Below, piece after piece: positions 34,960 through 43,776 of a stretch of 64,000 nucleotides of DNA (its first letter is position 1; each line of letters opens with the position of its first letter). Under the pieces are notes generated by a model. The model ran no database searches and was not told the origin of the DNA. It worked only from the letters and a program-made list of their open reading frames with translations. Source of the DNA: Mixta sp031457955 (GTDB lineage Bacteria; Pseudomonadota; Gammaproteobacteria; Enterobacterales; Enterobacteriaceae); contig NZ_JAVDXN010000001.1 in assembly GCF_031457955.1 (NCBI RefSeq), positions 248,001-312,000 of the forward strand. Reading direction: 5' to 3'. The position numbers and the translations under genes were made by a program.

Positions 34960-36675
34960 ATGATCAAAAAACTCAGTCTTTGCGCATTGTCGGTTATTGC
35001 GGCGTTACCCTTAGGATTTTCCGCCCATGCTGCTGATGGCGATCTGCAACTTCAGCAGGTTTTAATGCTTAGTCGTCATAACCTGCGGGCACCGCTGGCT
35101 GATAACGGCAGTGTGCTGGGGCAGGCGACGAAAAAAGCCTGGCCGCAATGGGACGTGCCGGGCGGCGAGCTGACGATAAAAGGCGGCGTGCTGGAAGTAT
35201 ATATGGGGCGCTATACGCGGGAATGGCTGGCGCAGCAGGGGCTGATTAAAAACGATGCCTGTCCTGCGCCCAATGAGGTGTTTGCCTACGCCAACAGCCT
35301 GCAGCGTACCGTCGCGACGGCGCAATATTTTGTCACCGGTGCCTTTCCTGGCTGCGACGTTACCGTAACGCATCAGGATGAAATGGGCAGCATGGATCCC
35401 ATCTTCAATCCCGTTATCACGAACGACAGCGACGAGTTTAACAAGCGAGCGCTGGCCGCGTTGAATGCGCAGGGTGAAAAGTTGAGCCTTAAGCCTGCTT
35501 TCCAGCGGCTGGAAAAAATTGTCGATTATAAAAACTCCCCAGCCTGCAACGGCAAAAAGCAGTGCACGCTCAGCAGCGATAACCAAAACAAATTCAGTGC
35601 GGAAAATGGCAAAGAGCCGAATGTAGCCGGTCCGCTGAAAGTGGGTAATTCGCTGGTAGATGCCTTTACGCTGCAATATTACCAGGGTTTCCCGCTGGAT
35701 CAGGTCGCCTGGGGACAGATTAAAACCCCTGAGCAGTGGCAGGAGCTGGCAGCGATCAAGAACGGTTATCAGGATGCGCTGTTTACCTCGCCGGAGATCG
35801 CTCGTGAAGTAGCTGCCCCGCTGATTGATTATATTCGCAGCCAGCTGGTGGATCAGGATAAAGCTTCCGCGCCGAAGGTGACGCTGATGGTAGGGCATGA
35901 TTCCAATATCGCCTCGCTGCTGACGGCGCTGGATACCAAAGCCTATACGCTGCCCGGCCAGTATGAGAAAACGCCAATTGGCGGCCAGGTGGTTTTCGAG
36001 CGCTGGCACGATGCGAAAGCAGATAAAGATCTGGTAAAAATTGAGTATGTTTACCAGACGGCCGATCAGCTGCGCGACGCCGAAACCCTCAGCCTGAAAA
36101 ATCCGCCTAAGCGCGTGACGCTGCAACTAAACGGCTGCCAGACGGATGCTAACGGCTTCTGTTCATGGGAGCAGTTTAGCAATGCGTTGAATGCTGCTTT
36201 GCAGGGCACTGCGCTGCAACCGGCCGCCGTAGCTCAACCGGCAGCTGCCAACGCGCCAGCCGCTGCGGCAAAAGCGGCGGCTGATAAGCCCGCGACCGCG
36301 ACGAAACCTGCCGCCGATAAGCCCGCAACGGACAAAGCCGCAGCGGATAAGCCGGTGAGCAAAGCAGACGCCGACAATAAAGCCCAGCAGGCAAACGCGG
36401 CGGCAGCAAAAGCGCAGGCCGATGCTGACAAAGCGCAAGCTGCGGCAGCCAAAGCGAAAGCGGATGCCGAGCAGGCGGCAAAAGAGAAAGCGGCAAGTGA
36501 AAAGGCCGCAGCGGATGCACAGCCAAAGGCCGAGCCGAAAGCAGCTGACGATCAGGCGCAGCCAAAAGCTGAGCCAAAAGCAGCTGATACCCAGGCCCAG
36601 ACACAAGCTGAAGCAAAAGCGGCTGATGACCAGCCACAGCAGCCGTCAGCAAAACCCGCGGAAGCGGCTAACTGA
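34960..36675 (+). CDS. agp: Glucose-1-phosphatase-like histidine acid phosphatase with Ala/Lys-rich tail
   Basis: Periplasmic histidine acid phosphatase of the Agp type, which releases glucose from glucose-1-phosphate and also attacks phytate. The signal peptide ends GFSAHA. The catalytic RHNLRAP sits at about residues 44-50 and the proton donor HDSN near 315. Residues 25 to about 412 follow E. coli Agp (413 residues) closely. The final ~155 residues are an extra tail of Ala, Lys, Pro, Asp and Gln (for example KPAADKPATDKAAADKPV) resembling the TolA stalk. The frame is uninterrupted and ends before a terminator at 36692. The tail's role is unknown. Confidence 0.9.
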   Translation: MIKKLSLCALSVIAALPLGFSAHAADGDLQLQQVLMLSRHNLRAPLADNGSVLGQATKKAWPQWDVPGGELTIKGGVLEVYMGRYTREWLAQQGLIKNDACPAPNEVFAYANSLQRTVATAQYFVTGAFPGCDVTVTHQDEMGSMDPIFNPVITNDSDEFNKRALAALNAQGEKLSLKPAFQRLEKIVDYKNSPACNGKKQCTLSSDNQNKFSAENGKEPNVAGPLKVGNSLVDAFTLQYYQGFPLDQVAWGQIKTPEQWQELAAIKNGYQDALFTSPEIAREVAAPLIDYIRSQLVDQDKASAPKVTLMVGHDSNIASLLTALDTKAYTLPGQYEKTPIGGQVVFERWHDAKADKDLVKIEYVYQTADQLRDAETLSLKNPPKRVTLQLNGCQTDANGFCSWEQFSNALNAALQGTALQPAAVAQPAAANAPAAAAKAAADKPATATKPAADKPATDKAAADKPVSKADADNKAQQANAAAAKAQADADKAQAAAAKAKADAEQAAKEKAASEKAAADAQPKAEPKAADDQAQPKAEPKAADTQAQTQAEAKAADDQPQQPSAKPAEAAN

Positions 36676-36691
36676 TTGCCCGCAGCCCATA

Positions 36692-36718
36692 AAAAAGGGA
36701 GCCTCAGGCTCCCTTTTT
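36692..36718. terminator. Bidirectional terminator between agp and the aldehyde dehydrogenase gene
   Basis: AAAAAGGGAGCC, loop TCA, GGCTCCCTTTTT. Both strands end in T-runs between converging genes. Confidence 0.9.
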
Positions 36719-36736
36719 ATTTATGCGGTTGTCCGC

Positions 36737-38113
36737 TTACTGCCCGGACACCACCACCAGTTTCTGGTTCACAAACTCTTTGATACCTAAATCAGACAGC
36801 TCACGTCCATAACCCGAACGCTTAACGCCGCCGAAAGGCAGTTCTGCGGCGGTATCGCTGGCAGAGTTGATAAACACCATGCCGGTTTCGATACGCGAAG
36901 CCATGCGTTTACCGCGGGCGATATCACCGGTAAACACCGCGCCGCCCAGGCCATAATGGGAATCATTGGCCAGTTTTACCGCCTCGTCATCATTCTCTAC
37001 CACGTAAACCTGCGCCACCGGGCCGAAAAACTCGGTGAAATAAGCCGGATTATCGCGCGTAATATTGGTCAGAATCGTGGGCTGATAGAAACAGCCGGGG
37101 CCGGATACCGCCTCGCCGCCATAATGCAGCGTCGCACCTTTAGCGAGCGCCTCTTTAACCTGTTCAACCAGCGTATCGCGCGCACTGGCGGAGGAGAGCG
37201 GGCCCAGCGTGGTGCTTTCATCCAGCGGATCGCCGATTTTCGCCGCTTTAAACGCCTCGGTAAACTTCTCCAGGAAGCGGTCGGCAACGCTGCGCTGCAC
37301 GATAAAACGTTTCGCGGCGGTACAAACCTGACCGGCATTGCTCAAACGCGCCTGCACGCCTTGCTTGACGGCCTCTTCCAGGTCGCAATCATCCAGCACC
37401 ACGAAGACATCATTGCCGCCCAGTTCCAGCGTGGTCTTCTTCAAATATTTTCCCGCCTGCTGCGCGACGGCGCTACCGGCGCGCTCTGAACCGGTGAGAG
37501 CGGCACCCTGAACGCGGTCGTCGGCAATCAGCTCAGCGACTTTATCGCTGGAGATAAACAGATTGGTCCAGGCGCCTTTCGGTGCGCCCGCTTCCAGCAC
37601 CAGCTGTTCGAAGATGCTGGCGCAATGCGGGACAATCGCCGCATGTTTAGCCAGTACCGGGTTGCCGGCCGCCAGGTTTGGCGCCAGCACGCGCATCAGC
37701 TGATAGTAAGGGAAGTTCCACGGTTCGACGGCCATCAGCACGCCAACGGGATGATGCTCAACCCAGGCTTCGCCCAGGTCGGTAGGATAGGGCACCGGTT
37801 GTAAAAATTTTTCAGCATGTTCGGCATAATAGCGCGCAATCTGTGCGCAAATTTGCACTTCGCCACGGCTCTGCTTCAGCAGCTTACCCATTTCAAGGCT
37901 GGCGATTTTCGCTAACTCATCGGCGCGGCTGTCAATCAGATCCGCCAGCTTATGCAGCACCTGGATGCGTGGCTGAATATCACCTTTTGACCAGCTTGAC
38001 TGATAAAGCTGCGCGGCGGTTTCCAGCGCTTTTTCAACATCGTCGTCGCTGTGCGCAGGCCAGGTTTTAATCACTTCATTGGTTGCGGGGTTAACGGACT
38101 GGTAAGTTGACAT
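36737..38113 (-). CDS. NAD(P)-dependent aldehyde dehydrogenase, succinate-semialdehyde type
   Basis: Class of aldehyde dehydrogenase that oxidises semialdehydes, possibly succinate semialdehyde. The 458 residues carry MAVEPWNFPYY, the catalytic Glu in TLELGGND and the catalytic Cys in NAGQVCTAAKR, plus EFFGPVAQV near the C-terminus. The sequence is closest in my judgement to the Sad/YneI and GabD groups. The ATG at 38113 (MSTYQSVNPATNEV) is preceded by AGGAGG; the frame is open to 38161. E. coli has no such gene at this place. Exact substrate not determined. Confidence 0.85.
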   Translation of the reverse strand: MSTYQSVNPATNEVIKTWPAHSDDDVEKALETAAQLYQSSWSKGDIQPRIQVLHKLADLIDSRADELAKIASLEMGKLLKQSRGEVQICAQIARYYAEHAEKFLQPVPYPTDLGEAWVEHHPVGVLMAVEPWNFPYYQLMRVLAPNLAAGNPVLAKHAAIVPHCASIFEQLVLEAGAPKGAWTNLFISSDKVAELIADDRVQGAALTGSERAGSAVAQQAGKYLKKTTLELGGNDVFVVLDDCDLEEAVKQGVQARLSNAGQVCTAAKRFIVQRSVADRFLEKFTEAFKAAKIGDPLDESTTLGPLSSASARDTLVEQVKEALAKGATLHYGGEAVSGPGCFYQPTILTNITRDNPAYFTEFFGPVAQVYVVENDDEAVKLANDSHYGLGGAVFTGDIARGKRMASRIETGMVFINSASDTAAELPFGGVKRSGYGRELSDLGIKEFVNQKLVVVSGQ

Positions 38114-38134
38114 AGGAGGCTCCTTGCGCGGAAT

Positions 38135-38159
38135 AAAAAAGGGCGGGAAGCTCCCGCCC
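38135..38159 (-). terminator. Terminator after wrbA-yccJ
   Basis: On the minus strand GGGCGGGA, loop GCT, TCCCGCCC, then TTTTTTATT. It separates yccJ from the aldehyde dehydrogenase gene downstream. Confidence 0.85.
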
Positions 38160-38176
38160 ACAAAAATAGGGGCAGA

Positions 38177-38407
38177 CTAGACGTTTTTACGTTCAACCAC
38201 TACGTCATCCCAGGTCAGGACATCTGCATCGGTTTTATCGAAGGCGCGGAACAGCACGTCATCGTTACCTTGCTGGCGCCAGATCTCTTCCGCCAGTTTT
38301 TCATCGTAATTTGCTACTTCAAAAATTGCCTCAGCAATCTCAGGTGAGGTATGGCGCAGGCTTGCCCATTCGCCAACATGGTGTTCTTTAGATTGTTGCG
38401 TTGCCAT
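38177..38407 (-). CDS. yccJ: YccJ family protein
   Basis: Small acidic cytosolic protein of unknown function, 76 residues, with the conserved HHVGEWASLRHTSPEIAEAI start and the terminal VERKNV. It is cotranscribed with wrbA, as in E. coli, 24 bp downstream. A ribosome site (AGGAGAAC) precedes the ATG. Confidence 0.93.
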   Translation of the reverse strand: MATQQSKEHHVGEWASLRHTSPEIAEAIFEVANYDEKLAEEIWRQQGNDDVLFRAFDKTDADVLTWDDVVVERKNV

Positions 38408-38431
38408 AATGTTCTCCTGTGTTGATTGAGA

Positions 38432-39031
38432 CTATCCGTTGAGTTTTACCGCCAGCTGGGCGACATGTTCGCCCTGGAAGCGGGCAATCGTAAGCTCGTC
38501 TGGGGTTGGCTGGCGGGAGCCATCGCCGCCAGCATAGGTCGATGCACCGTAAGGGGTGCCGCCGCGTACCTGGCTGATATCAAACATCTCTTTGGTACCG
38601 TAGCCGATAGGCACCAGCACCATGCCGTGATGCGCCAGCGTGGTCCAGGTTGAGGTAATGGTCTGCTCCTGGCCGCCGCCGGTGCCGGTCGAAGTAAATA
38701 CGCTGGCCAGCTTGCCGTAGAGCGCGCCAGAAGCCCACAGGCCGCCGGTGCGATCGAGGAAGGTGCGCATCTGACCAGACATATTGCCGAAGCGGGTAGG
38801 GGTGCCGAACAAAATGGCGTCGTACTGGGGCAGTTCATCCGGCGTGGCTTCCGGCGCGTCCTGTTGCGTTTTACCACCAACCTGAGCAAAGCGCTCAGCA
38901 TCCATGGTTTCCGGAACGCGCTTAACGGTTACTTCTGCGCCGCCAACGCGGCGTGCGCCTTCGGCAACGGCCTGCGCCATGGTTTCAACGTGCCCATACA
39001 TGGAATAGTACAGCACCAAAATTTTTGCCAT
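38432..39031 (-). CDS. wrbA: NAD(P)H:quinone oxidoreductase WrbA
   Basis: Tetrameric flavodoxin-like enzyme that reduces quinones by two electrons, induced in stationary phase in E. coli. The 199-residue protein has the FMN phosphate loop YYSMYGHVETMA, the FGTPTRFGNMSGQMR region and STGTGGGQEQT. It shares its transcript with yccJ. The stress-type promoter was not identified. Confidence 0.97.
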   Translation of the reverse strand: MAKILVLYYSMYGHVETMAQAVAEGARRVGGAEVTVKRVPETMDAERFAQVGGKTQQDAPEATPDELPQYDAILFGTPTRFGNMSGQMRTFLDRTGGLWASGALYGKLASVFTSTGTGGGQEQTITSTWTTLAHHGMVLVPIGYGTKEMFDISQVRGGTPYGASTYAGGDGSRQPTPDELTIARFQGEHVAQLAVKLNG

Positions 39032-39084
39032 TGTTCAGCTCCCTGTTGAATATTGTCGATCTTTACGGCGTTAGCCGGACGCGA

Positions 39085-39174
39085 TTACTTCTTCGGCGTG
39101 GCAGGCGTTTTATCGCCTGACTCCGGCGCCTGTTTTGGATCGTCTTTGCTCTGCTGGGATTGTTTCTGGGTCAT
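39085..39174 (-). CDS. Putative 29-residue hydrophilic small protein
   Basis: An open frame of 29 codons lies upstream of wrbA on the same strand. It starts at ATG 39174 with AGGAGAAGG just before it, and ends TAA at 39085. The product is MTQKQSQQSKDDPKQAPESG followed by DKTPATPKK, very hydrophilic and probably disordered. E. coli carries the unrelated small stress gene ymdF near here. I do not recognise a family; the good ribosome site and position are the only support. Confidence 0.5.
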   Translation of the reverse strand: MTQKQSQQSKDDPKQAPESGDKTPATPKK

Positions 39175-39318
39175 AACCTTCTCCTGTAGCAATGAAAGAT
39201 AACATCAGTAACAGAGTATAGAAGATGTCAGCGAGCTTGCCTGGAACCCATCGTTGCCATTGACCCGCAGCGGTGAGATCAGCACACTGGCAGCCTTTAC
39301 GTTAAGGAACAGAGAAAT

Positions 39319-40227
39319 ATGTCGGGCCGGTTAGCGCGCTACAAATGGACGCTTACGTTGCAGGAAGGGATCCTGATTTTTATTACCATGGTTTGGGGCG
39401 GCACCTTCATGGTGGTACACCATGCCATGACCATGAGCGGCCCGTTCTTTTTTGTCGGCGTGCGTTTTGCTACCGCCGCGCTGCTGTTAACGCTGGTGTC
39501 ATGGCGTTCGCTGGGCGGTTTCACGCGCCGTGAACTGCTGTCGGGCTTATGGATTGGCATTGCCATTGCCTGCGGCTATGGCTTGCAAACCTGGGGGATG
39601 CAAACCATTTCCGGCAGCCAGTCGGCCTTTATTACCGCGCTCTACGTGCCGCTGGTGCCGCTGTTGCAGTGGGCCTTTTTGGGCAAAATGCCAGGCATCA
39701 TGTCCTGGTGCGGCGTGGTGCTGGCGTTTGGTGGGCTGCTGCTGGTGGCAGGGCCGGAAAGCGGTGGTTTGGCCTTTAGCCCTGGCGAAATCGCCACGCT
39801 GCTCAGTACGCTGGCGATTGCAGCGGAAATCATTCTGATCAGCGCCTGCGCAGGGAAAGTGGACATTCGCCGCGTGACAATTATTCAGCTGGCGGTGGCC
39901 TCGCTGTGCTCTTTTCTGCTGATGCCGCCCAACGGGGAAAGCGTACCCACGCTGTCGCCTTATCTTTTGGGCAGCGCGTTCGGGCTGGGTCTGGCGAGCG
40001 CCTTGATTCAGGTCACCATGAACTGGGCGCAGCGCAGCGTTTCCCCTACGCGTGCGACGGTCATTTACGCCGGTGAGCCGGTTTGGGCGGGGGTATTCGG
40101 GCGTATCGCCGGAGAGCGCTTGCCTGGCGCGGCGCTGTTAGGCGGCGCGTTGATTGTGCTCGGGGTGCTGGTAAGCGAATTTAAGCTGAAAAGAGCAACC
40201 AGAAAACAACCGGCGGTAGAAAAGTAA
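39319..40227 (+). CDS. EamA/DMT family transporter
   Basis: Inner-membrane exporter-type permease of the drug/metabolite superfamily, 302 residues with about ten hydrophobic segments in two EamA halves. The first half starts GILIFITMVWGGTFMVVHHAM and the second holds the family motif VIYAGEPVWAGVFGRIAGE. A basic tail (FKLKRATRKQ) ends the protein. The substrate cannot be told from sequence. It is followed by rutR on the same strand after about 100 bp. Confidence 0.88.
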   Translation: MSGRLARYKWTLTLQEGILIFITMVWGGTFMVVHHAMTMSGPFFFVGVRFATAALLLTLVSWRSLGGFTRRELLSGLWIGIAIACGYGLQTWGMQTISGSQSAFITALYVPLVPLLQWAFLGKMPGIMSWCGVVLAFGGLLLVAGPESGGLAFSPGEIATLLSTLAIAAEIILISACAGKVDIRRVTIIQLAVASLCSFLLMPPNGESVPTLSPYLLGSAFGLGLASALIQVTMNWAQRSVSPTRATVIYAGEPVWAGVFGRIAGERLPGAALLGGALIVLGVLVSEFKLKRATRKQPAVEK

Positions 40228-40329
40228 AGGCTGGCGCAAAGCAGGACTTTCTTATCAATTCAATGCGTAACCTGGCCGGTCAGCTGCGAGAGGCGGTGCG
40301 GGCGGCTCAGGGAAAAGGATCGGACACCC

Positions 40330-40959
40330 GTGGTAAATAAGGCACCAACACGTCGCTCGCAGGCAGCCGCCGCCAAACGTTCAGCCATTCTGGGCGCGGC
40401 GCTGGAATATTTCTCGCAGTTTGGCATGCATGGCACCCGCCTCGATAAAGTGGCCGAGCGCGCTGGCGTGTCGAAAACCAACCTGCTCTACTATTTTCCC
40501 TCCAAAGAAGCGCTCTATGTTGCGGTGCTGAAAGATATCCTTGATGTATGGCTGGCGCCGTTACGGGCGCTGCGCGAAGATCAGGATCCGCTGGCGGCAA
40601 TCCGGCACTATATCCAGCTGAAAATGGAAGTGTCGCGCGACCATCCGCAGGCATCACGGCTGTTCTGCCTGGAAATGCTGCAAGGCGCGCCGCTGTTAAA
40701 AGCGGAGCTGGAAGGCGACCTGAAAGCGCTGATTGATGATAAATCGCGGGTAATTGAAAATTGGGTAAGGCAAAAACGGCTGGCGTCGGTAGAGCCGCAA
40801 CATCTGGTGTTTATGCTGTGGGCCACCACGCAACACTACGCGGATTTTGCCGTACAGGTTGAGGCAATTACCGGCCAGACGCTGAATGATGCGGTTTTTT
40901 TTAATCAGGCGCTGGCTAACGTGCAACAGATGGTGATTGAAGCCATTCGCGTGCGTTAA
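40330..40959 (+). CDS. rutR: TetR-family regulator RutR
   Basis: Uracil/thymine-responsive TetR repressor that controls pyrimidine degradation (rut), carAB and other genes in E. coli. The N-terminal HTH has HGTRLDKVAERAGVSKTNLLYYFPSKEALY across residues 37-66. The ligand domain has ASRLFCLEMLQGAPLL and WATTQHYADFAVQVEA, diagnostic of RutR. The start is GTG at 40330, with AAAGGA ten bases before. Length is 209 residues. The rut operon and putA, its E. coli neighbours, are absent here. Confidence 0.88.
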   Translation: MVNKAPTRRSQAAAAKRSAILGAALEYFSQFGMHGTRLDKVAERAGVSKTNLLYYFPSKEALYVAVLKDILDVWLAPLRALREDQDPLAAIRHYIQLKMEVSRDHPQASRLFCLEMLQGAPLLKAELEGDLKALIDDKSRVIENWVRQKRLASVEPQHLVFMLWATTQHYADFAVQVEAITGQTLNDAVFFNQALANVQQMVIEAIRVR

Positions 40960-41039
40960 GGCGTGATTAAAAAACTTTACCCTCAGCGAAGCGGAATTGC
41001 GCCAGACTTATAGCCTCACGTGGCAATGCAGGAGCAAGC

Positions 41040-42005
41040 ATGGATTCCGTTTCCCAACTGGTTTTGGGCGCCTCGGTAAGCATGGCGGTAATGGGGCGCA
41101 AAGCGCCGCTGTGGAAGTCGGCGCTGGTTGGCGCATTTTGCGGCACCTTGCCCGATCTCGATGTGTTTGTCGATCACGGCGATGCGATCGGCAATATGAC
41201 GCTGCATCGCACCGAAAGCCATGCGCTGGTCTGGTTAACGCTGGTTTCACCGCTGTTGGCCTGGCTGATTGCCGGCGCGATCAAACAGCGCTTTCAGTGG
41301 GCCAGCTGGTGGCCTGCGGTCTGGCTGGCGTTAATTACTCATCCGCTGCTTGATCTGATGACGGTATATGGCACGCAATTAGGTCTGCCTTTTACCGATT
41401 ACCCCTGGGCGATCGGCAGCATCTTTATTATCGATCCGCTTTATACGCTGCCGCTGGTGATTTGTCTGATTGTGGCGCTGTGGCGACGCGAGCCGCGCTG
41501 GAACAGGATCGGTCTGGCGATCAGTTCCGCTTATCTACTGTGGAGCATGGCGATACAGGGTATTGCGCTGTATCAGGTCGCGCCGCAGGTGACGCACCAG
41601 CTGGGCGCGAAGCCTCATCTACTGGTGACCCCTACCGCGCTCAATACGCTGGTCTGGCGCGTGGTTGCCGTCACGCCTGAGCGTTACTACGAAGGGTACT
41701 GGTCGCTGCTGTCGCCGAACCGTCCGCTACAGCTTAGCGCACACGATCGCGGCGCACCGCTGTATCAGCAGCTGAAAGGGGATCACTACGTCGAGCGCGT
41801 TGCCTGGTTTAGCCACGGCTTTTTTGCCCTGCAGCAGCGCGACGGGAGGCTGCTTATCAGCGATTTACGTATGGGCGAAGCGCCAGACTTTACCTTTACA
41901 TTTGATCTGGGCAGCCCGCAGGCGCGGGAGCCTCACCCTTCACGGCTGGATTCACCACGGCCTTCCTTGTCGCAGATGTGGCAACAGTTTCGCCAGCGCC
42001 TGTAA
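41040..42005 (+). CDS. Membrane-bound metal-dependent hydrolase-like protein (DUF457)
   Basis: Inner-membrane protein of the YdjM/YbcI-like DUF457 family, 321 residues. The N-terminal part has conserved acidic and His residues on membrane loops: GTLPDLDVF, HRTESHALVW and ITHPLLDLMT. These are proposed metal ligands in the family. A soluble C-terminal part of about 120 residues follows. GAGCAAGC before the ATG is a fair ribosome site. It is probably cotranscribed with rutR or independent; the role is unknown. Confidence 0.8.
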   Translation: MDSVSQLVLGASVSMAVMGRKAPLWKSALVGAFCGTLPDLDVFVDHGDAIGNMTLHRTESHALVWLTLVSPLLAWLIAGAIKQRFQWASWWPAVWLALITHPLLDLMTVYGTQLGLPFTDYPWAIGSIFIIDPLYTLPLVICLIVALWRREPRWNRIGLAISSAYLLWSMAIQGIALYQVAPQVTHQLGAKPHLLVTPTALNTLVWRVVAVTPERYYEGYWSLLSPNRPLQLSAHDRGAPLYQQLKGDHYVERVAWFSHGFFALQQRDGRLLISDLRMGEAPDFTFTFDLGSPQAREPHPSRLDSPRPSLSQMWQQFRQRL

Positions 42006-42011
42006 TAACAA

Positions 42012-42035
42012 AGGGGCGAACGCGCGTTCGCCCCT
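42012..42035. terminator. Perfect 24-bp palindrome between the DUF457 gene and cycA
   Basis: AGGGGCGAACGC is followed immediately by its reverse complement. It sits between convergent genes and likely forms a terminator hairpin. The T content after the stem is low on both strands, so it may act poorly or as an mRNA end-protecting hairpin. Confidence 0.6.
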
Positions 42036-42079
42036 GAGATAATCACCTCGCCAGAGCCAGCGTGGCCCGTGACTAACGT

Positions 42080-43480
42080 TTAGCGCGCCGCCGCCTTACG
42101 GCTACGCAACCACCAGCCGAGGCCCAGCATAGCAAACCACAGCGGCGTTACCATCAGCGCCTGACGCGTATCTTCCTGCAGTGTCAGCAGCACAATAACA
42201 AACACGAAGAAAGCCATACAAACCCAGCACATCAGCTTGCCCAGCGGCATTTTGAACTGCGACTGCTGATGGCGCTGCGGATACTTTTTACGGTAGGCGA
42301 GATAAGAGCAGAGGATAATGCTCCAGACAAACATAAACAGGATGGCTGAAACGGTGGTAACCATGGTAAACACGGTCATAACGTTCGGGATCAGATAAAT
42401 CAGCGCCACGCCCACCAGCAGGCAGAGGCAAGAGAAGAGCAGCCCGGCCGTCGGAACCGCGCGCGCGGAAAGACGACCAAAAGCGCGATGCGCTACGCCC
42501 TGTTCCGCCAGGCCATACAGCATGCGGCTGGTAGAGAAGATACCGCTGTTAGCCGAAGAAGCGGCCGAGGTTAATACCACAAAGTTAACGATGCTGGCCG
42601 CTGCGGGCAGGCCAATCAGCATAAACATCTCAACAAACGGACTGCGATCCGCCACCACATGGTTCCACGGCGTAACCGCCATAATCACCATCAGCGCCAG
42701 CACATAAAACATGATCACGCGTAGCGGAATGGCATTAATCGCCCGCGGCAGCACCTTATGCGGGTCGTGCGTTTCGGCGGCGGCGGTGCCCACCAGTTCA
42801 ATCCCCACGAAAGCGAACACGGCGATCTGAAAACCGGCAAAGAAGCCGCTTAGCCCTTTCGGGAACATGCCGCCTTCATTCCAGATGTTGGACAGCGAAG
42901 CCGTGCCGCCGCCGGGGGAAGGATAGTGCATCGCGACCAGAACAATGCCGGTAACAATTAACGCCACGATCGCCACGATTTTGATAATGGCAAACCAGAA
43001 CTCCAGCTCGCCAAACAGCTTGACCGTCACGATATTCAGCGCAAGGAAAACCACCACGCAGAGCAGGGCGCTCATCCAGATGGAAAAGTCCGGGAACCAG
43101 AGCTGAAAATAGGAACTGATGGCGACAACGTCGGCTATGCCCGTCACCACCCAGCAAAACCAGTAAGTCCAACCGGTAAAATAACCCGCCCACGGACCAA
43201 GCAGATCGGCGGCGAAATCGCTGAAAGATTTATATTCCAGATTGGAGAGCAGCAGCTCGCCCATGGCACGCATAACAAAGAACAACATAAAACCGATGAT
43301 CATATAAACAAAAATGATCGACGGGCCTGCCAGACTGATGGTCTTACCGGAGCCCATAAACAGGCCGGTGCCGATGGCACCCCCGATCGCTATCAGCTGA
43401 ATATGACGGTTATGTAGACTGCGCCGGAGCTTATCCGGATTTTCTGCATTTTGCAGCGTATCTTTGGTTTCATCTGTCAT
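42080..43480 (-). CDS. cycA: D-serine/D-alanine/glycine permease CycA
   Basis: Proton-coupled amino acid permease of the APC family, 466 residues with about twelve hydrophobic segments. The conserved segment-1 motif GGAIGTGLFMGSGKTI is followed by FVMRAMGELLLSNLEYKSFSD split over segments 2-3, and FVGIELVGTAAAET lies in segment 6. Similarity to E. coli CycA runs from end to end. The gene is not at this place in E. coli, indicating local rearrangement. A 295-bp spacer upstream holds the promoter and nothing else recognisable. Confidence 0.94.
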   Translation of the reverse strand: MTDETKDTLQNAENPDKLRRSLHNRHIQLIAIGGAIGTGLFMGSGKTISLAGPSIIFVYMIIGFMLFFVMRAMGELLLSNLEYKSFSDFAADLLGPWAGYFTGWTYWFCWVVTGIADVVAISSYFQLWFPDFSIWMSALLCVVVFLALNIVTVKLFGELEFWFAIIKIVAIVALIVTGIVLVAMHYPSPGGGTASLSNIWNEGGMFPKGLSGFFAGFQIAVFAFVGIELVGTAAAETHDPHKVLPRAINAIPLRVIMFYVLALMVIMAVTPWNHVVADRSPFVEMFMLIGLPAAASIVNFVVLTSAASSANSGIFSTSRMLYGLAEQGVAHRAFGRLSARAVPTAGLLFSCLCLLVGVALIYLIPNVMTVFTMVTTVSAILFMFVWSIILCSYLAYRKKYPQRHQQSQFKMPLGKLMCWVCMAFFVFVIVLLTLQEDTRQALMVTPLWFAMLGLGWWLRSRKAAAR

Positions 43481-43776
43481 GGAGTGGTTCCTGTCTGTGA
43501 TGTCGTACGGCTCTGCTGGCCGATATTTATCAGGCTTACCGGCAGGTAAGTTGGCATAAGATAGTGTAATTAACAGAATATCAGCTAATGATTTTTGCCA
43601 ATCCTACAGGATTAAACGGCTTAAGTTGGCATCATTTATTTACAAACCGCGAGAAGGCGCAACTTTTATCCAGCATCGCCGCAAAAAGCCGCAGTACAGG
43701 CAATTTTCCCTGTAAAGATCGCCCTACGGACTACAATTATTGGCAAGCGTAGCGGGTGACGGGAGGGGCGATACGG

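Noticed and set aside
35062..36126. 354-codon minus-strand frame opposite agp
   Set aside because: Antisense to a well-supported phosphatase gene with intact catalytic motifs; no ribosome site or homology was seen.
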